This document shows positions 49,343 through 57,338 of a stretch of 64,000 bases of DNA, piece after piece. Every line of letters starts with the position of its first letter. Position 1 is the first letter of the stretch. The notes under the pieces were generated by a model that saw nothing but the letters and a program-made list of their open reading frames with translations, ran no database searches and was not told the origin of the DNA. Source of the DNA: CAWBRT01 sp963814745 (GTDB lineage Bacteria; Acidobacteriota; Terriglobia; Terriglobales; Acidobacteriaceae); the NCBI GenBank assembly GCA_963814745.1, contig CAWFEA010000001.1:310001-374000 (forward strand), in the 5' to 3' direction. Both the position numbers and the translations under genes were made by a program.

Positions 49343-50065
49343 GTGAAGATAGCCACTGCCGTAAAGCGACTTTACAAGTCCAATAAAATCTCGCCGCTGC
49401 AATTCGCGTGCAAGCACTATGCAGAATGTCGGCAGGGGTGTCGCAATTTCACACCCACAAGAGAGCCCTTCATCGGAAGGGAGTACGAGAACAGCAGATT
49501 CCGACTGTTATTTATATCGTTAAATCCACCACGGGGCAGTAAACAGCCGCAACATAGAACGGTGCAGTCCGTCCGGCGCTGGGAAGAAAATGAGTGCCAT
49601 CGGAAGCATTTGCCACATCAGCGACATTGGTACCGAACACACGAATTCGCTTGCAAACTTCTCGAAGGCTTTTTGCCGGAAATTGAGGTCGAGAACGCTT
49701 GCCGATTCTTCGCTCATACGAATAGCGCAAAATGTACGACGAACGAACCAGGCGGAAGGCAAGGTCTCGAAAGGCTTTTTCGGAATTGCGAAGAGTATTT
49801 ACAGGGCGAGATCGATACGTTTCATCCGGACATCATCGTCACGCAAGGAAATATGGCAAGGCGGGGAGTCGAGCGGTCCTTTCCTAAATATCAGGTGAAA
49901 CATTCAAGTTCGCTTGAATGTAGCTACCGCATTTTGAAAATCAGACATCGGCGGGTCCTGTGGATACACACCTCCCATCCACGCAATTTTGGAGCTTTCA
50001 ATCGTGAGCGGAGAGATTACTGGGGCTATTGGGCACGGGTCACAAAGAATTTTTTCCGAAACTGA
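49343..50065 (+). CDS. Uracil-DNA-glycosylase-like protein
   Basis: 240 aa from GTG 49343 (ggaga upstream; TTG 49259 is an earlier in-frame choice). Resembles the UDG superfamily: FACKHYAECRQGCRNFTPTREPFIG with clustered cysteines, LLFISLNPPRG, FAHTNSAKCTTN, DIIVTQGNMARRG and IHTSHPRNFGAFNRERRDYW near the C-terminus. May excise bases or act in defence. First complete gene of the island, ending 9 bp before an inverted CRISPR-repeat piece. Confidence 0.6.
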   Translation: MKIATAVKRLYKSNKISPLQFACKHYAECRQGCRNFTPTREPFIGREYENSRFRLLFISLNPPRGSKQPQHRTVQSVRRWEENECHRKHLPHQRHWYRTHEFACKLLEGFLPEIEVENACRFFAHTNSAKCTTNEPGGRQGLERLFRNCEEYLQGEIDTFHPDIIVTQGNMARRGVERSFPKYQVKHSSSLECSYRILKIRHRRVLWIHTSHPRNFGAFNRERRDYWGYWARVTKNFFRN

Positions 50066-50074
50066 CCCAAGTCA

Positions 50075-50097
50075 GGCGATTCTCGGTCATCCCCAGC
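50075..50097 (-). repeat. Inverted partial CRISPR repeat
   Basis: 23 bases are the exact reverse complement of repeat positions 1-23. With the first direct repeat (50126) it makes a perfect 23-bp inverted repeat around a 28-base loop, close to spacer length (30). Confidence 0.85.
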
Positions 50098-50125
50098 ATG
50101 CGCATCAACTGAAACAGATACGTCT

Positions 50126-52663
50126 GCTGGGGATGACCGAGAATCGCCGCTCAAGTACACTTGGATTTGGTCGCTGACATACCATCTACCGGCTGGGGAT
50201 GACCGAGAATCGCCGCTCAAGTACACTCATCTTGTCAATCATCACCTTGTCAAACTGGCTGGGGATGACCGAGAATCGCCGCTCAAGTACACTCGGCAGC
50301 CGACTCACGCCATAACTGGCCGCGCTGGGGATGACCGAGAATCGCCGCTCAAGTACACTTGAACTTTCTAAACAGATGTTTAACGAAGCGCTGGGGATGA
50401 CCGAGAATCGCCGCTCAAGTACACTCCGCGATTAGTGCTTCAAACTGCGCCTTTGGCTGGGGATGACCGAGAATCGCCGCTCAAGTACACTCCGCGATTA
50501 GTGCTTCAAACTGCGCCTTTGGCTGGGGATGACCGAGAATCGCCGCTCAAGTACACTAATCGGGAGCACGGCAAATACTAAGATGTTGCTGGGGATGACC
50601 GAGAATCGCCGCTCAAGTACACTGCGAGATCACGAAGGTGCATTAGGTATTTGGCTGGGGATGACCGAGAATCGCCGCTCAAGTACACTATGAGATTAGT
50701 CTGGAAATCTCCTAATGCGCTGGGGATGACCGAGAATCGCCGCTCAAGTACACTGTTCGCAAGCGTAATCATCGCACCCGTGCAGCTGGGGATGACCGAG
50801 AATCGCCGCTCAAGTACACTTGGCTATGCGGCGGCGTGCGGCATGTTTGGGCTGGGGATGACCGAGAATCGCCGCTCAAGTACACTTTCTTTCAGCATTA
50901 CCTGTGTTACAAATAGCTGGGGATGACCGAGAATCGCCGCTCAAGTACACTCGCCGCGAAGCCGCACATGCTATTCGCATGGCTGGGGATGACCGAGAAT
51001 CGCCGCTCAAGTACACTATTACCGTCCGTGATGGCAGTTACACTTACGCTGGGGATGACCGAGAATCGCCGCTCAAGTACACTTGAACTTTCTAAACAGA
51101 TGTTTAACGAAGCGCTGGGGATGACCGAGAATCGCCGCTCAAGTACACTCCGCGATTAGTGCTTCAAACTGCGCCTTTGGCTGGGGATGACCGAGAATCG
51201 CCGCTCAAGTACACTAATCGGGAGCACGGCAAATACTAAGATGTTGCTGGGGATGACCGAGAATCGCCGCTCAAGTACACTGCGAGATCACGAAGGTGCA
51301 TTAGGTATTTGGCTGGGGATGACCGAGAATCGCCGCTCAAGTACACTATGAGATTAGTCTGGAAATCTCCTAATGCGCTGGGGATGACCGAGAATCGCCG
51401 CTCAAGTACACTGTTCGCAAGCGTAATCATCGCACCCGTGCAGCTGGGGATGACCGAGAATCGCCGCTCAAGTACACTTTCTTTCAGCATTACCTGTGTT
51501 ACAAATAGCTGGGGATGACCGAGAATCGCCGCTCAAGTACACTTTCTTTCAGCATTACCTGTGTTACAAATAGCTGGGGATGACCGAGAATCGCCGCTCA
51601 AGTACACTTTGTCAGTGACGCTGGCAATGTTGACCTTGGCTGGGGATGACCGAGAATCGCCGCTCAAGTACACTTGGGTCAGAGATGAGGCTGCAGCCTG
51701 ATGCGCTGGGGATGACCGAGAATCGCCGCTCAAGTACACTTGTGCGAATCGCTTGGCTGCAAGCCTCTTAGCTGGGGATGACCGAGAATCGCCGCTCAAG
51801 TACACTAATACCGAGTACGTGGTTAGCATACAGGAGGCTGGGGATGACCGAGAATCGCCGCTCAAGTACACTAATACCGAGTACGTGGTTAGCATACAGG
51901 AGGCTGGGGATGACCGAGAATCGCCGCTCAAGTACACTTTTGCACGGCGCGAACCACGACCCCGTTTGGCTGGGGATGACCGAGAATCGCCGCTCAAGTA
52001 CACTTGAAGCACTTTATGCCAGTAAGGAACTCGGCTGGGGATGACCGAGAATCGCCGCTCAAGTACACTTGAACTGATTAGCGCAAATGACATGGTGTTG
52101 CTGGGGATGACCGAGAATCGCCGCTCAAGTACACTATCGTTATCGTAGCCTGTTCCTTGCCCTGGCTGGGGATGACCGAGAATCGCCGCTCAAGTACACT
52201 AGCATGGCCGCTGTGCTGATGCCCGCGCCGGCTGGGGATGACCGAGAATCGCCGCTCAAGTACACTTCAAGCCGGTTTCAGCGAGAGTCGCGCGAATGCT
52301 GGGGATGACCGAGAATCGCCGCTCAAGTACACTTTCCAGCGGGATGATGCGCGACAGCTGTGGGCTGGGGATGACCGAGAATCGCCGCTCAAGTACACTA
52401 GAAGCGCAAGCTGGTAGTGACGCCCACCGGCTGGGGATGACCGAGAATCGCCGCTCAAGTACACTACGCAAGCAGTTGCGCCACCACTTGCGGCGGCTGG
52501 GGATGACCGAGAATCGCCGCTCAAGTACACTTGCTTCGATCAGGTAGCCGGATTGAGTCGCGCTGGGGATGACCGAGAATCGCCGCTCAAGTACACTGAA
52601 CGGCATTTTGCGGCACATAGTCATTATGCTGGGGATGACCGAGAATCGCCGCTCAAGTACACT
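50126..52663 (+). CRISPR. Type II-C CRISPR array, 39 repeats, 38 spacers
   Basis: 39 identical 36-bp repeats (start GCTGGGGATGACCGAG, end CGCTCAAGTACACT) with spacers of mostly 30 bases (range 29-31). No degenerate terminal repeat at either end. 28 distinct spacers: spacer 5 = 6 = 16; 4 = 15; 7 = 17; 8 = 18; 9 = 19; 10 = 20; 12 = 21 = 22; 26 = 27. The tracrRNA anti-repeat and the GCTGGGG 5' end fix transcription as plus strand, towards cas2. Open frames on either strand here are repeat artefacts. Confidence 0.98.
50133..50161 (+). promoter_or_regulatory. Promoter inside the CRISPR repeat (first copy)
   Basis: Repeat positions 8-13 ATGACC, 17-base spacing, positions 31-36 TACACT: a sigma70-like -35/-10 pair (4 of 6 matches each). 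Present in all 39 repeats. Transcription would start about 7 bases into each spacer, as in Neisseria type II-C arrays. Confidence 0.6.
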
Positions 52664-52665
52664 AT

Positions 52666-52707
52666 GCCGCGTGTAAGAGCCTCTTTCTTGAGGCTCTTAC
52701 ACGCGGC
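52666..52707. terminator. Perfect 18-bp inverted repeat at the array end
   Basis: Stem GCCGCGTGTAAGAGCCTC with its exact complement, loop TTTCTT, two bases after the last repeat and before the cas2 stop. No long T-run, so it may act as a two-way terminator between the convergent array and cas operon. Confidence 0.65.
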
Positions 52708-52713
52708 CAAACC

Positions 52714-53052
52714 CTAGAAAAGCAGGATTTGCGCGGGAGGTTCTTCCGGCTCTCGCGGTTTTCTTCCATAGAACACTTCCATCTTCGCAAACTGGTGATC
52801 CGTAATTGCGATTACCCGCACCTGCCCGAGCGGGGGAATTGCGCTCTTTACGGTCCTCCGGTGAGCCTCTGCTGCTTCCTCGCTAGGAATGTAGCGCGCA
52901 TACACAGAGAACTGCAACATCATAAAGCCATCTTTCAGCAGAACTCGGCGGAAGCGAACATAGTCGCGCCGGTTGTCCTTCGTTTCCACCGGAAGATCGA
53001 ACATCGCAAGCAGCCACATGGCGCGGTACGCGGAAAGATTCACTCGGCGCAT
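52714..53052 (-). CDS. cas2: CRISPR-associated endoribonuclease Cas2
   Basis: 112 aa: WLLAMFDLPVETKDNRRDYVRFRRVLLKDGFMMLQFSVYARY is the ferredoxin-like Cas2 core with the catalytic-position Asp in FDLPV, typical of type II-C. Works with Cas1 in spacer integration. ATG 53052 overlaps the cas1 stop by 13 bp. Confidence 0.94.
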   Translation of the reverse strand: MRRVNLSAYRAMWLLAMFDLPVETKDNRRDYVRFRRVLLKDGFMMLQFSVYARYIPSEEAAEAHRRTVKSAIPPLGQVRVIAITDHQFAKMEVFYGRKPREPEEPPAQILLF

Positions 53053-53945
53053 GGTGTCAAATGGTCGGGGACAATAAACCGTGCCTCTTCCCCGCAGATT
53101 GCTCGTGCTAATCCATCAGCAGAACGCGCCAACAGGTCGGAGAGCGTCCGTTGTTCGCCTTCTGCCAGATACCGGTCGGTCAATATCCCTAGCAGCCAGC
53201 CCCGTGCGTCGCGGTCGAGCGGACCTTCAGGATCGTTCTCCTGAATCCACTCGAAGACGCGCCGGTCTACGATAGGGCGAAACGGTTCCATCAGGTCGGC
53301 TGCGAGACTAAATGGATCGTAGCGGTTTTGATGGCGAATCCCGAGGGAAGGGTGAAGGCCCGCTGCGCACAGTGCGCGAGCGGTGAGCGCTCGGAGCACC
53401 GTGTAGCCGTAGTCGAGATGCCGGTTCTGGTCGGGGCCGATTCCTCCACGACGGAACTTCGGATTGCCAAAGACCATCGGCCAATAACGCCGCGCGGCAA
53501 CGGATTCCAAATTGCCCTTATCGCCCGACTGCACGCGCCCAGACATCGGGATAAGGCCGCCATCGTTTCCCTGAAGCTCCTTAAGCAGGAATCCTTGCGC
53601 CCGAATCTTCGCCTGGACGATGGTCTTCCAGAGTCGTTTGCGCAGTGGGAGCGTCATCTGTATCTGCTTTGCGAAGCGCTCGGATTGGACGTAGTGGGCC
53701 TGGACGGGAAGCAGCATCGCGGCGGGAAGAAAGGTTTCGTCGCACGTGACCACCGTCCCGCCATTCGCGGCAATCCGCGATAGCACCGCCTGGGTCATCG
53801 TTACCCTTGGGTGAGCAATCAGCAGAACGCCGAGTTCAGAAAGTGGAGTGGAGACGGGCGGCGCAACTTCCGTTGCAATCACGAGTTGGTCGAGCCGAAC
53901 CGAAAGCTCCGCCGGGTTAGCAATCTCAACGATTCGGTCAATCAT
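53040..53945 (-). CDS. cas1: CRISPR-associated integrase Cas1
   Basis: 301 aa of the type II-C Cas1 group: RIVEIANPAELSVRLDQLVI start, metal-site residues in ESVAARRYWPMVFG, AAGLHPSLGIRHQNRYDPFSLAADLMEPFRPIVD (His and Asp). Forms the Cas1-Cas2 spacer integrase. ATG 53945 overlaps the true cas9 stop by 8 bp, showing that the region up to 53938 belongs to cas9. No csn2 or cas4 is present, hence II-C. Confidence 0.95.
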   Translation of the reverse strand: MIDRIVEIANPAELSVRLDQLVIATEVAPPVSTPLSELGVLLIAHPRVTMTQAVLSRIAANGGTVVTCDETFLPAAMLLPVQAHYVQSERFAKQIQMTLPLRKRLWKTIVQAKIRAQGFLLKELQGNDGGLIPMSGRVQSGDKGNLESVAARRYWPMVFGNPKFRRGGIGPDQNRHLDYGYTVLRALTARALCAAGLHPSLGIRHQNRYDPFSLAADLMEPFRPIVDRRVFEWIQENDPEGPLDRDARGWLLGILTDRYLAEGEQRTLSDLLARSADGLARAICGEEARFIVPDHLTPCAE

Positions 53946-54489
53946 TGGCTGGATGTGCCTTGCCGAGCAGGTCTATCTGGACCTTTCTGCAATCCAATTT
54001 TCGAAGTGCATCGCACATCGGCGACCACCACTCTTTGTTTTTCCTGATCTCATCTTTCAATCGCGCATCAGTAACTCTTATCAACGAGAGCTGACCGTTA
54101 GCCGCGATAGTGCGAAGCCGGTAGAGAGATGGGAAACACCTCCCGCCAGCATGATCGCAGCTCTTGTGAAGCTCTACGACATCGCCTCCCATCAGCGAGA
54201 ACCTGAACACGAAGTCCTCCGCATCCAAATATGACCGAGCAACTACCGGCTGCCCCCTTCGTTTTCGTTCTACAGCCTCCAAGAGTGATACGACGTTGCT
54301 TTCCCAGCGGGCCTCTTTCCCGTGCGTGTCCAGCTTGGCAAAAATCTCGACATGATGGTTGTTTGCCGGCATTACGAACCGTTCACGATTGCCTTGGCCT
54401 ATTGCCGAAACATCGAGCACTTTGCGGATGCGCACGCGGCGAATTGGAAGTGGCTGCCCCTTGGTCGTGATAAGGGTCGGCCAATCGTT
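53938..54489 (-). pseudogene. cas9: Cas9 C-terminal WED/PAM-interacting part, out of frame
   Basis: About 183 aa in the second frame: TLITTKGQPLPIRRVRIRK, NNHHVEIFAKLDTHGKEARWESNVVSLLEAVERKRRGQPVV and DALRKLDCRKVQIDLLGKAHP match the II-C Cas9 C-terminus. One A missing in the AAA run at 54488-54490 (plus strand TTT) would give CTG CAA AAC GAT TGG and restore a 1068-aa protein, a normal II-C length. No start codon of its own that is convincing. Without it Cas9 lacks PAM reading. Confidence 0.88.
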
Positions 54490-57143
54490 TGCAGTTTCGC
54501 ATCGGCTGAATCCCCGCCCACGGCAGCAAACTTCTCTTCCACTGCGCGACGAATCGCGGAATCTACGATGCTGGCAATGTCCTTCTCTCCTAGTGATGTA
54601 ATCGGCTTCCGTGTATGGACGTACGTTTTCTTACCTTCTCGGCGCGGGCGTCCGTAGTTTGTCTCATCGTGAAACGGGCCGCTCATCTTGTGCTCAGGCC
54701 GGTGAGAGACAATCATGCTCTCGACGTACGGACGAATTGAATCCACGAAATTGGGCCACGGCGCTTCCATGCTTCGGAACGAGCGGCGTCCCGACTGCCA
54801 TGATGGTGCGTTCACAGCGGCAACGCTCATTCGCTGCACCATAGCCTGACTCGTAAGCGCGATAGTGATTGCGTCGATGGCGTGGTGGCGGTGATCGGTG
54901 CGGGGCTTGCCTTTGCTCTCTCCGTTGTAGGAAGGCACTGCTTCGCGCAGAATTGCCTCCAGCCCCCACGACTTGCGAAGGGTTGCCGTTACCATTCCCG
55001 TGGTCGCATGAATGACCCTGCGGTTCGTGCCATTTCCTCGGGGGATGTCGTGTCCGCCATAAAGAGTGCTCAGCAGGTCCACTGCAAGACGCGTGGTGTA
55101 GCGCGTGTCGTTCATCTGGCGCTCGGTAAACTCGCCGAGTTCTTCCTCACTGCGTAGCTCGAAGCGGCGCACTTTGGCCTGGTTATCGAACTTCATTACC
55201 CGCACCAGTATCTGTGCCCAGCGCTCCTCGTCCGCTCCGTACGCCTCCCAAGGGGTGTGCCCGCCCTTCACTGAACGGTTCTCCTCGTGATAGCAGAGGG
55301 TCTTATTGAGGAACGAATCATCAGGGCATCTGCTCAAAGGAATAATATGTTCGATGTCGAACTGAGAATTGCCAAAGAGAGAGCTGAATTCGATGGTGCG
55401 TCCGGTATAAGGGCAGATACCGCCGCACTCCTCGAACAGACGGGCTTTTTCAACATCGGAACGGGATGGATTTTGGATGCCACACTCTTTGAGTATCTTG
55501 GCCTTGGCTATCTCTTTCTCCCGCTCGCGCGTTCGATTCTGACGTGTGGCTTCTTCCCGCTCTTTCCGTGACTTCCTTAACTCGCGTGCCATTTCGATGC
55601 GGATTTCGTATGGCTTGCCATACTGTCGAACGATGGCGTTGACCACCTTGCGCACTTCGGTAAGGGCACGCTCAACAGCTGGATTGCGAAGAGAGGGAAC
55701 GGCATCCCGGACCAACGGCAGCAATCCTTTGGGCTCTTTTCGCTTCTCTGGATAGAGCTCGGGACGGATTTTGCCATAGCTGATCCCCTTCTCCATTTCA
55801 GGCAGCAGTCGCCGCAATGCTTTAAGCGAAAGACTACAATAGCCTTCCTCCGGCCTTGTGTTGGCGAACTTCTTGGCGGCGTTCTCGTCGAGCGCCCAGC
55901 GTTCGCGCGCCTTCTGCGCGAGTTTTTCTTCCGACTCAGTTCTGTACCAGAGCGTCACGGCCTTGTGTTTCTCCTCCTCTGGCATCTCATCCCAAAACAC
56001 GCCGAATACAGAGCGCATGAATGAATTCGTGCGGTTGCCCCGGAGTCTCTTTTCTTCGCCGCGCTCAAGATTGAAGGTCGCTTTCTTTAGTCCAAGCAGC
56101 TTCCGCAATCCGGCAAAAGACTGGTTGTCCTCGTTCTCCAACTTTGTGAAAACCGCCTCTTTCTCATCCTCCATGAGCGGGCGTTCTTCCAAATGTCCAT
56201 GCTCGATGACTCTCAGGTCGTTGACCTTCTGAAGGACGCGAAAACGCTGCGCCTCCAAGAACGCCCAAGGCGCACGGCGTTCTTCGGGTTCCAATTCGCA
56301 GAATCCGATGAGATGTTCTTGCGCGGCGATAGGCCGCTGAAAGAACAGCAACCGACTGACCTTCGCTTTGAACTCGTCGTCTAGCGCATCCGGCCAGTAG
56401 CCCCGCTGTGTTTGCCAGATGAGCTGGAACTCTCGCTCGTACATGGTCCGCGCAGTCCAGCGGTTACGGATTCTCCGTTCGTGAGAGTTGAGGCCAGCAA
56501 AATACTCGCCGAGCGTTTGTGCCCCGGCAGATTCCATCTTGTCCTCCAGTTCCGATATTCCCTCCTTTACCTTTCCGGGATCATCGTCCTTGCCTTTCTT
56601 GCCTTCTCTTCGGTTGGACTTGAAGCCTCGGCGCTGGACGAGATGGTAGAAAACCCTGCCCAATTCAAACGCACTCAGTTTTCGGTCCAACGCAGATTTG
56701 CGGAGATAGTAGGGGAGGGATTGTTCTACTGCCCGCGAACTCGCAGCTTCAACGGTCTGACGGAGGTCTGATGTCAGCGCACGGTCCAAGTCATTAAGAA
56801 CCTGATGCCGCTGGTCCGACAGACTGGCGGACGTATCCGCAGCAGGCGGAAGCAGACTCTTCTGCTGAAGCAGGAGAAACAAATCCCGCTGTCTTGCGGC
56901 GCGTCGCCGTAGCTGACGACGATGAAGCCTCGCTTCACGTCGGGCCACGGCCTTTGATTGGTCCTTGCCCCGTTCAATTTCCAGCGCCGAGCCTTCGACG
57001 CCTGGCTCAAAGATTCGAACACCGGCTCCGAGCAATCCTTGCGGGTTGTGAAAGGAATCAAGGGCTATGAGCGCCCAGCCTATGGAGGCTGAACCCAAGT
57101 CAAGCCCGAGAGTGTATTCGGGTACTTCGGCAGTCCGGTCCAT
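54399..57143 (-). CDS. cas9: CRISPR-associated endonuclease Cas9 (II-C), N-terminal 885 aa intact
   Basis: Starts ATG 57143. RuvC-I YTLGLDLGSASIGWALI (Asp15), arginine-rich bridge helix (REARLHRRQLRRRAARQRD), REC lobe to about 480, RuvC-II EIRIEMARELRKSRKE (Glu517), HNH with CGGICPYTGRTIEF and FDIEHIIPLSRCPDDSFLNK (His599) and HEENRSVKGG (Asn622), RuvC-III TDHRHHAIDAITIALTS (His753, Asp757). All catalytic residues are kept. After about residue 885 the frame is wrong and ends at 54399 as 914 aa; the true C-terminus continues in another frame. RNA-guided DNA cleavage with tracrRNA. Confidence 0.95.
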   Translation of the reverse strand: MDRTAEVPEYTLGLDLGSASIGWALIALDSFHNPQGLLGAGVRIFEPGVEGSALEIERGKDQSKAVARREARLHRRQLRRRAARQRDLFLLLQQKSLLPPAADTSASLSDQRHQVLNDLDRALTSDLRQTVEAASSRAVEQSLPYYLRKSALDRKLSAFELGRVFYHLVQRRGFKSNRREGKKGKDDDPGKVKEGISELEDKMESAGAQTLGEYFAGLNSHERRIRNRWTARTMYEREFQLIWQTQRGYWPDALDDEFKAKVSRLLFFQRPIAAQEHLIGFCELEPEERRAPWAFLEAQRFRVLQKVNDLRVIEHGHLEERPLMEDEKEAVFTKLENEDNQSFAGLRKLLGLKKATFNLERGEEKRLRGNRTNSFMRSVFGVFWDEMPEEEKHKAVTLWYRTESEEKLAQKARERWALDENAAKKFANTRPEEGYCSLSLKALRRLLPEMEKGISYGKIRPELYPEKRKEPKGLLPLVRDAVPSLRNPAVERALTEVRKVVNAIVRQYGKPYEIRIEMARELRKSRKEREEATRQNRTREREKEIAKAKILKECGIQNPSRSDVEKARLFEECGGICPYTGRTIEFSSLFGNSQFDIEHIIPLSRCPDDSFLNKTLCYHEENRSVKGGHTPWEAYGADEERWAQILVRVMKFDNQAKVRRFELRSEEELGEFTERQMNDTRYTTRLAVDLLSTLYGGHDIPRGNGTNRRVIHATTGMVTATLRKSWGLEAILREAVPSYNGESKGKPRTDHRHHAIDAITIALTSQAMVQRMSVAAVNAPSWQSGRRSFRSMEAPWPNFVDSIRPYVESMIVSHRPEHKMSGPFHDETNYGRPRREGKKTYVHTRKPITSLGEKDIASIVDSAIRRAVEEKFAAVGGDSADAKLQTIGRPLSRPRGSHFQFAACASAKCSMFRQ

Positions 57144-57154
57144 AAGAAAAGGCC

Positions 57155-57182
57155 TTGACAATTAATTTGGGAAAGATAAAAC
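57155..57182 (+). promoter_or_regulatory. tracrRNA promoter
   Basis: Perfect -35 TTGACA (57155-57160), 16-base spacing, -10 TAAAAC (57177-57182), giving a start near 57189-57191, exactly at the anti-repeat. It overlaps the cas9 upstream region on the other strand. Confidence 0.72.
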
Positions 57183-57188
57183 TTGCAC

Positions 57189-57300
57189 ACAGTGTACTTG
57201 AGCGGCGATTGCTTGGCTATTCTCAGTAAGCTTTCGTCGTAAGGCTCCGCTCAACGAGCGACCTCTGAGCGCCCCGGCAACGGGGCGTTCGTCATTATAG
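57189..57300 (+). ncRNA. tracrRNA
   Basis: 57191-57210 is the exact reverse complement of repeat positions 17-36; after a bulged G (57211), 57212-57227 pairs with positions 1-16 using four or five G-U pairs and one mismatch. The anti-repeat thus spans all 36 bases. The tail has a CGCTC-AAC-GAGCG hairpin (57248-57260) and a CGCCCCG-GCAA-CGGGGCG hairpin (57270-57287). No clear U-tract, so the 3' end is approximate. Divergent from cas9. Confidence 0.87.
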
Positions 57301-57338
57301 GCTAAAAAGAAGGCTTACCTGCATTGAGCTATTCGATT

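Noticed and set aside
50618..50718. Complementarity between spacers 8 and 9 (GCATTAGG)
   Set aside because: Only eight bases; too short to claim paired protospacers.
50578..52624. Open frames on both strands within the CRISPR array
   Set aside because: They are translations of the 66-base repeat-spacer period (repeating ENRRSSTL or LSGDSRSSPA) and not genes.
54399..57161. A natural compact 914-920 aa Cas9
   Set aside because: The missing WED/PI domain is encoded in the next frame directly downstream and overlaps cas1 in the usual way, so the short length is due to a frameshift.
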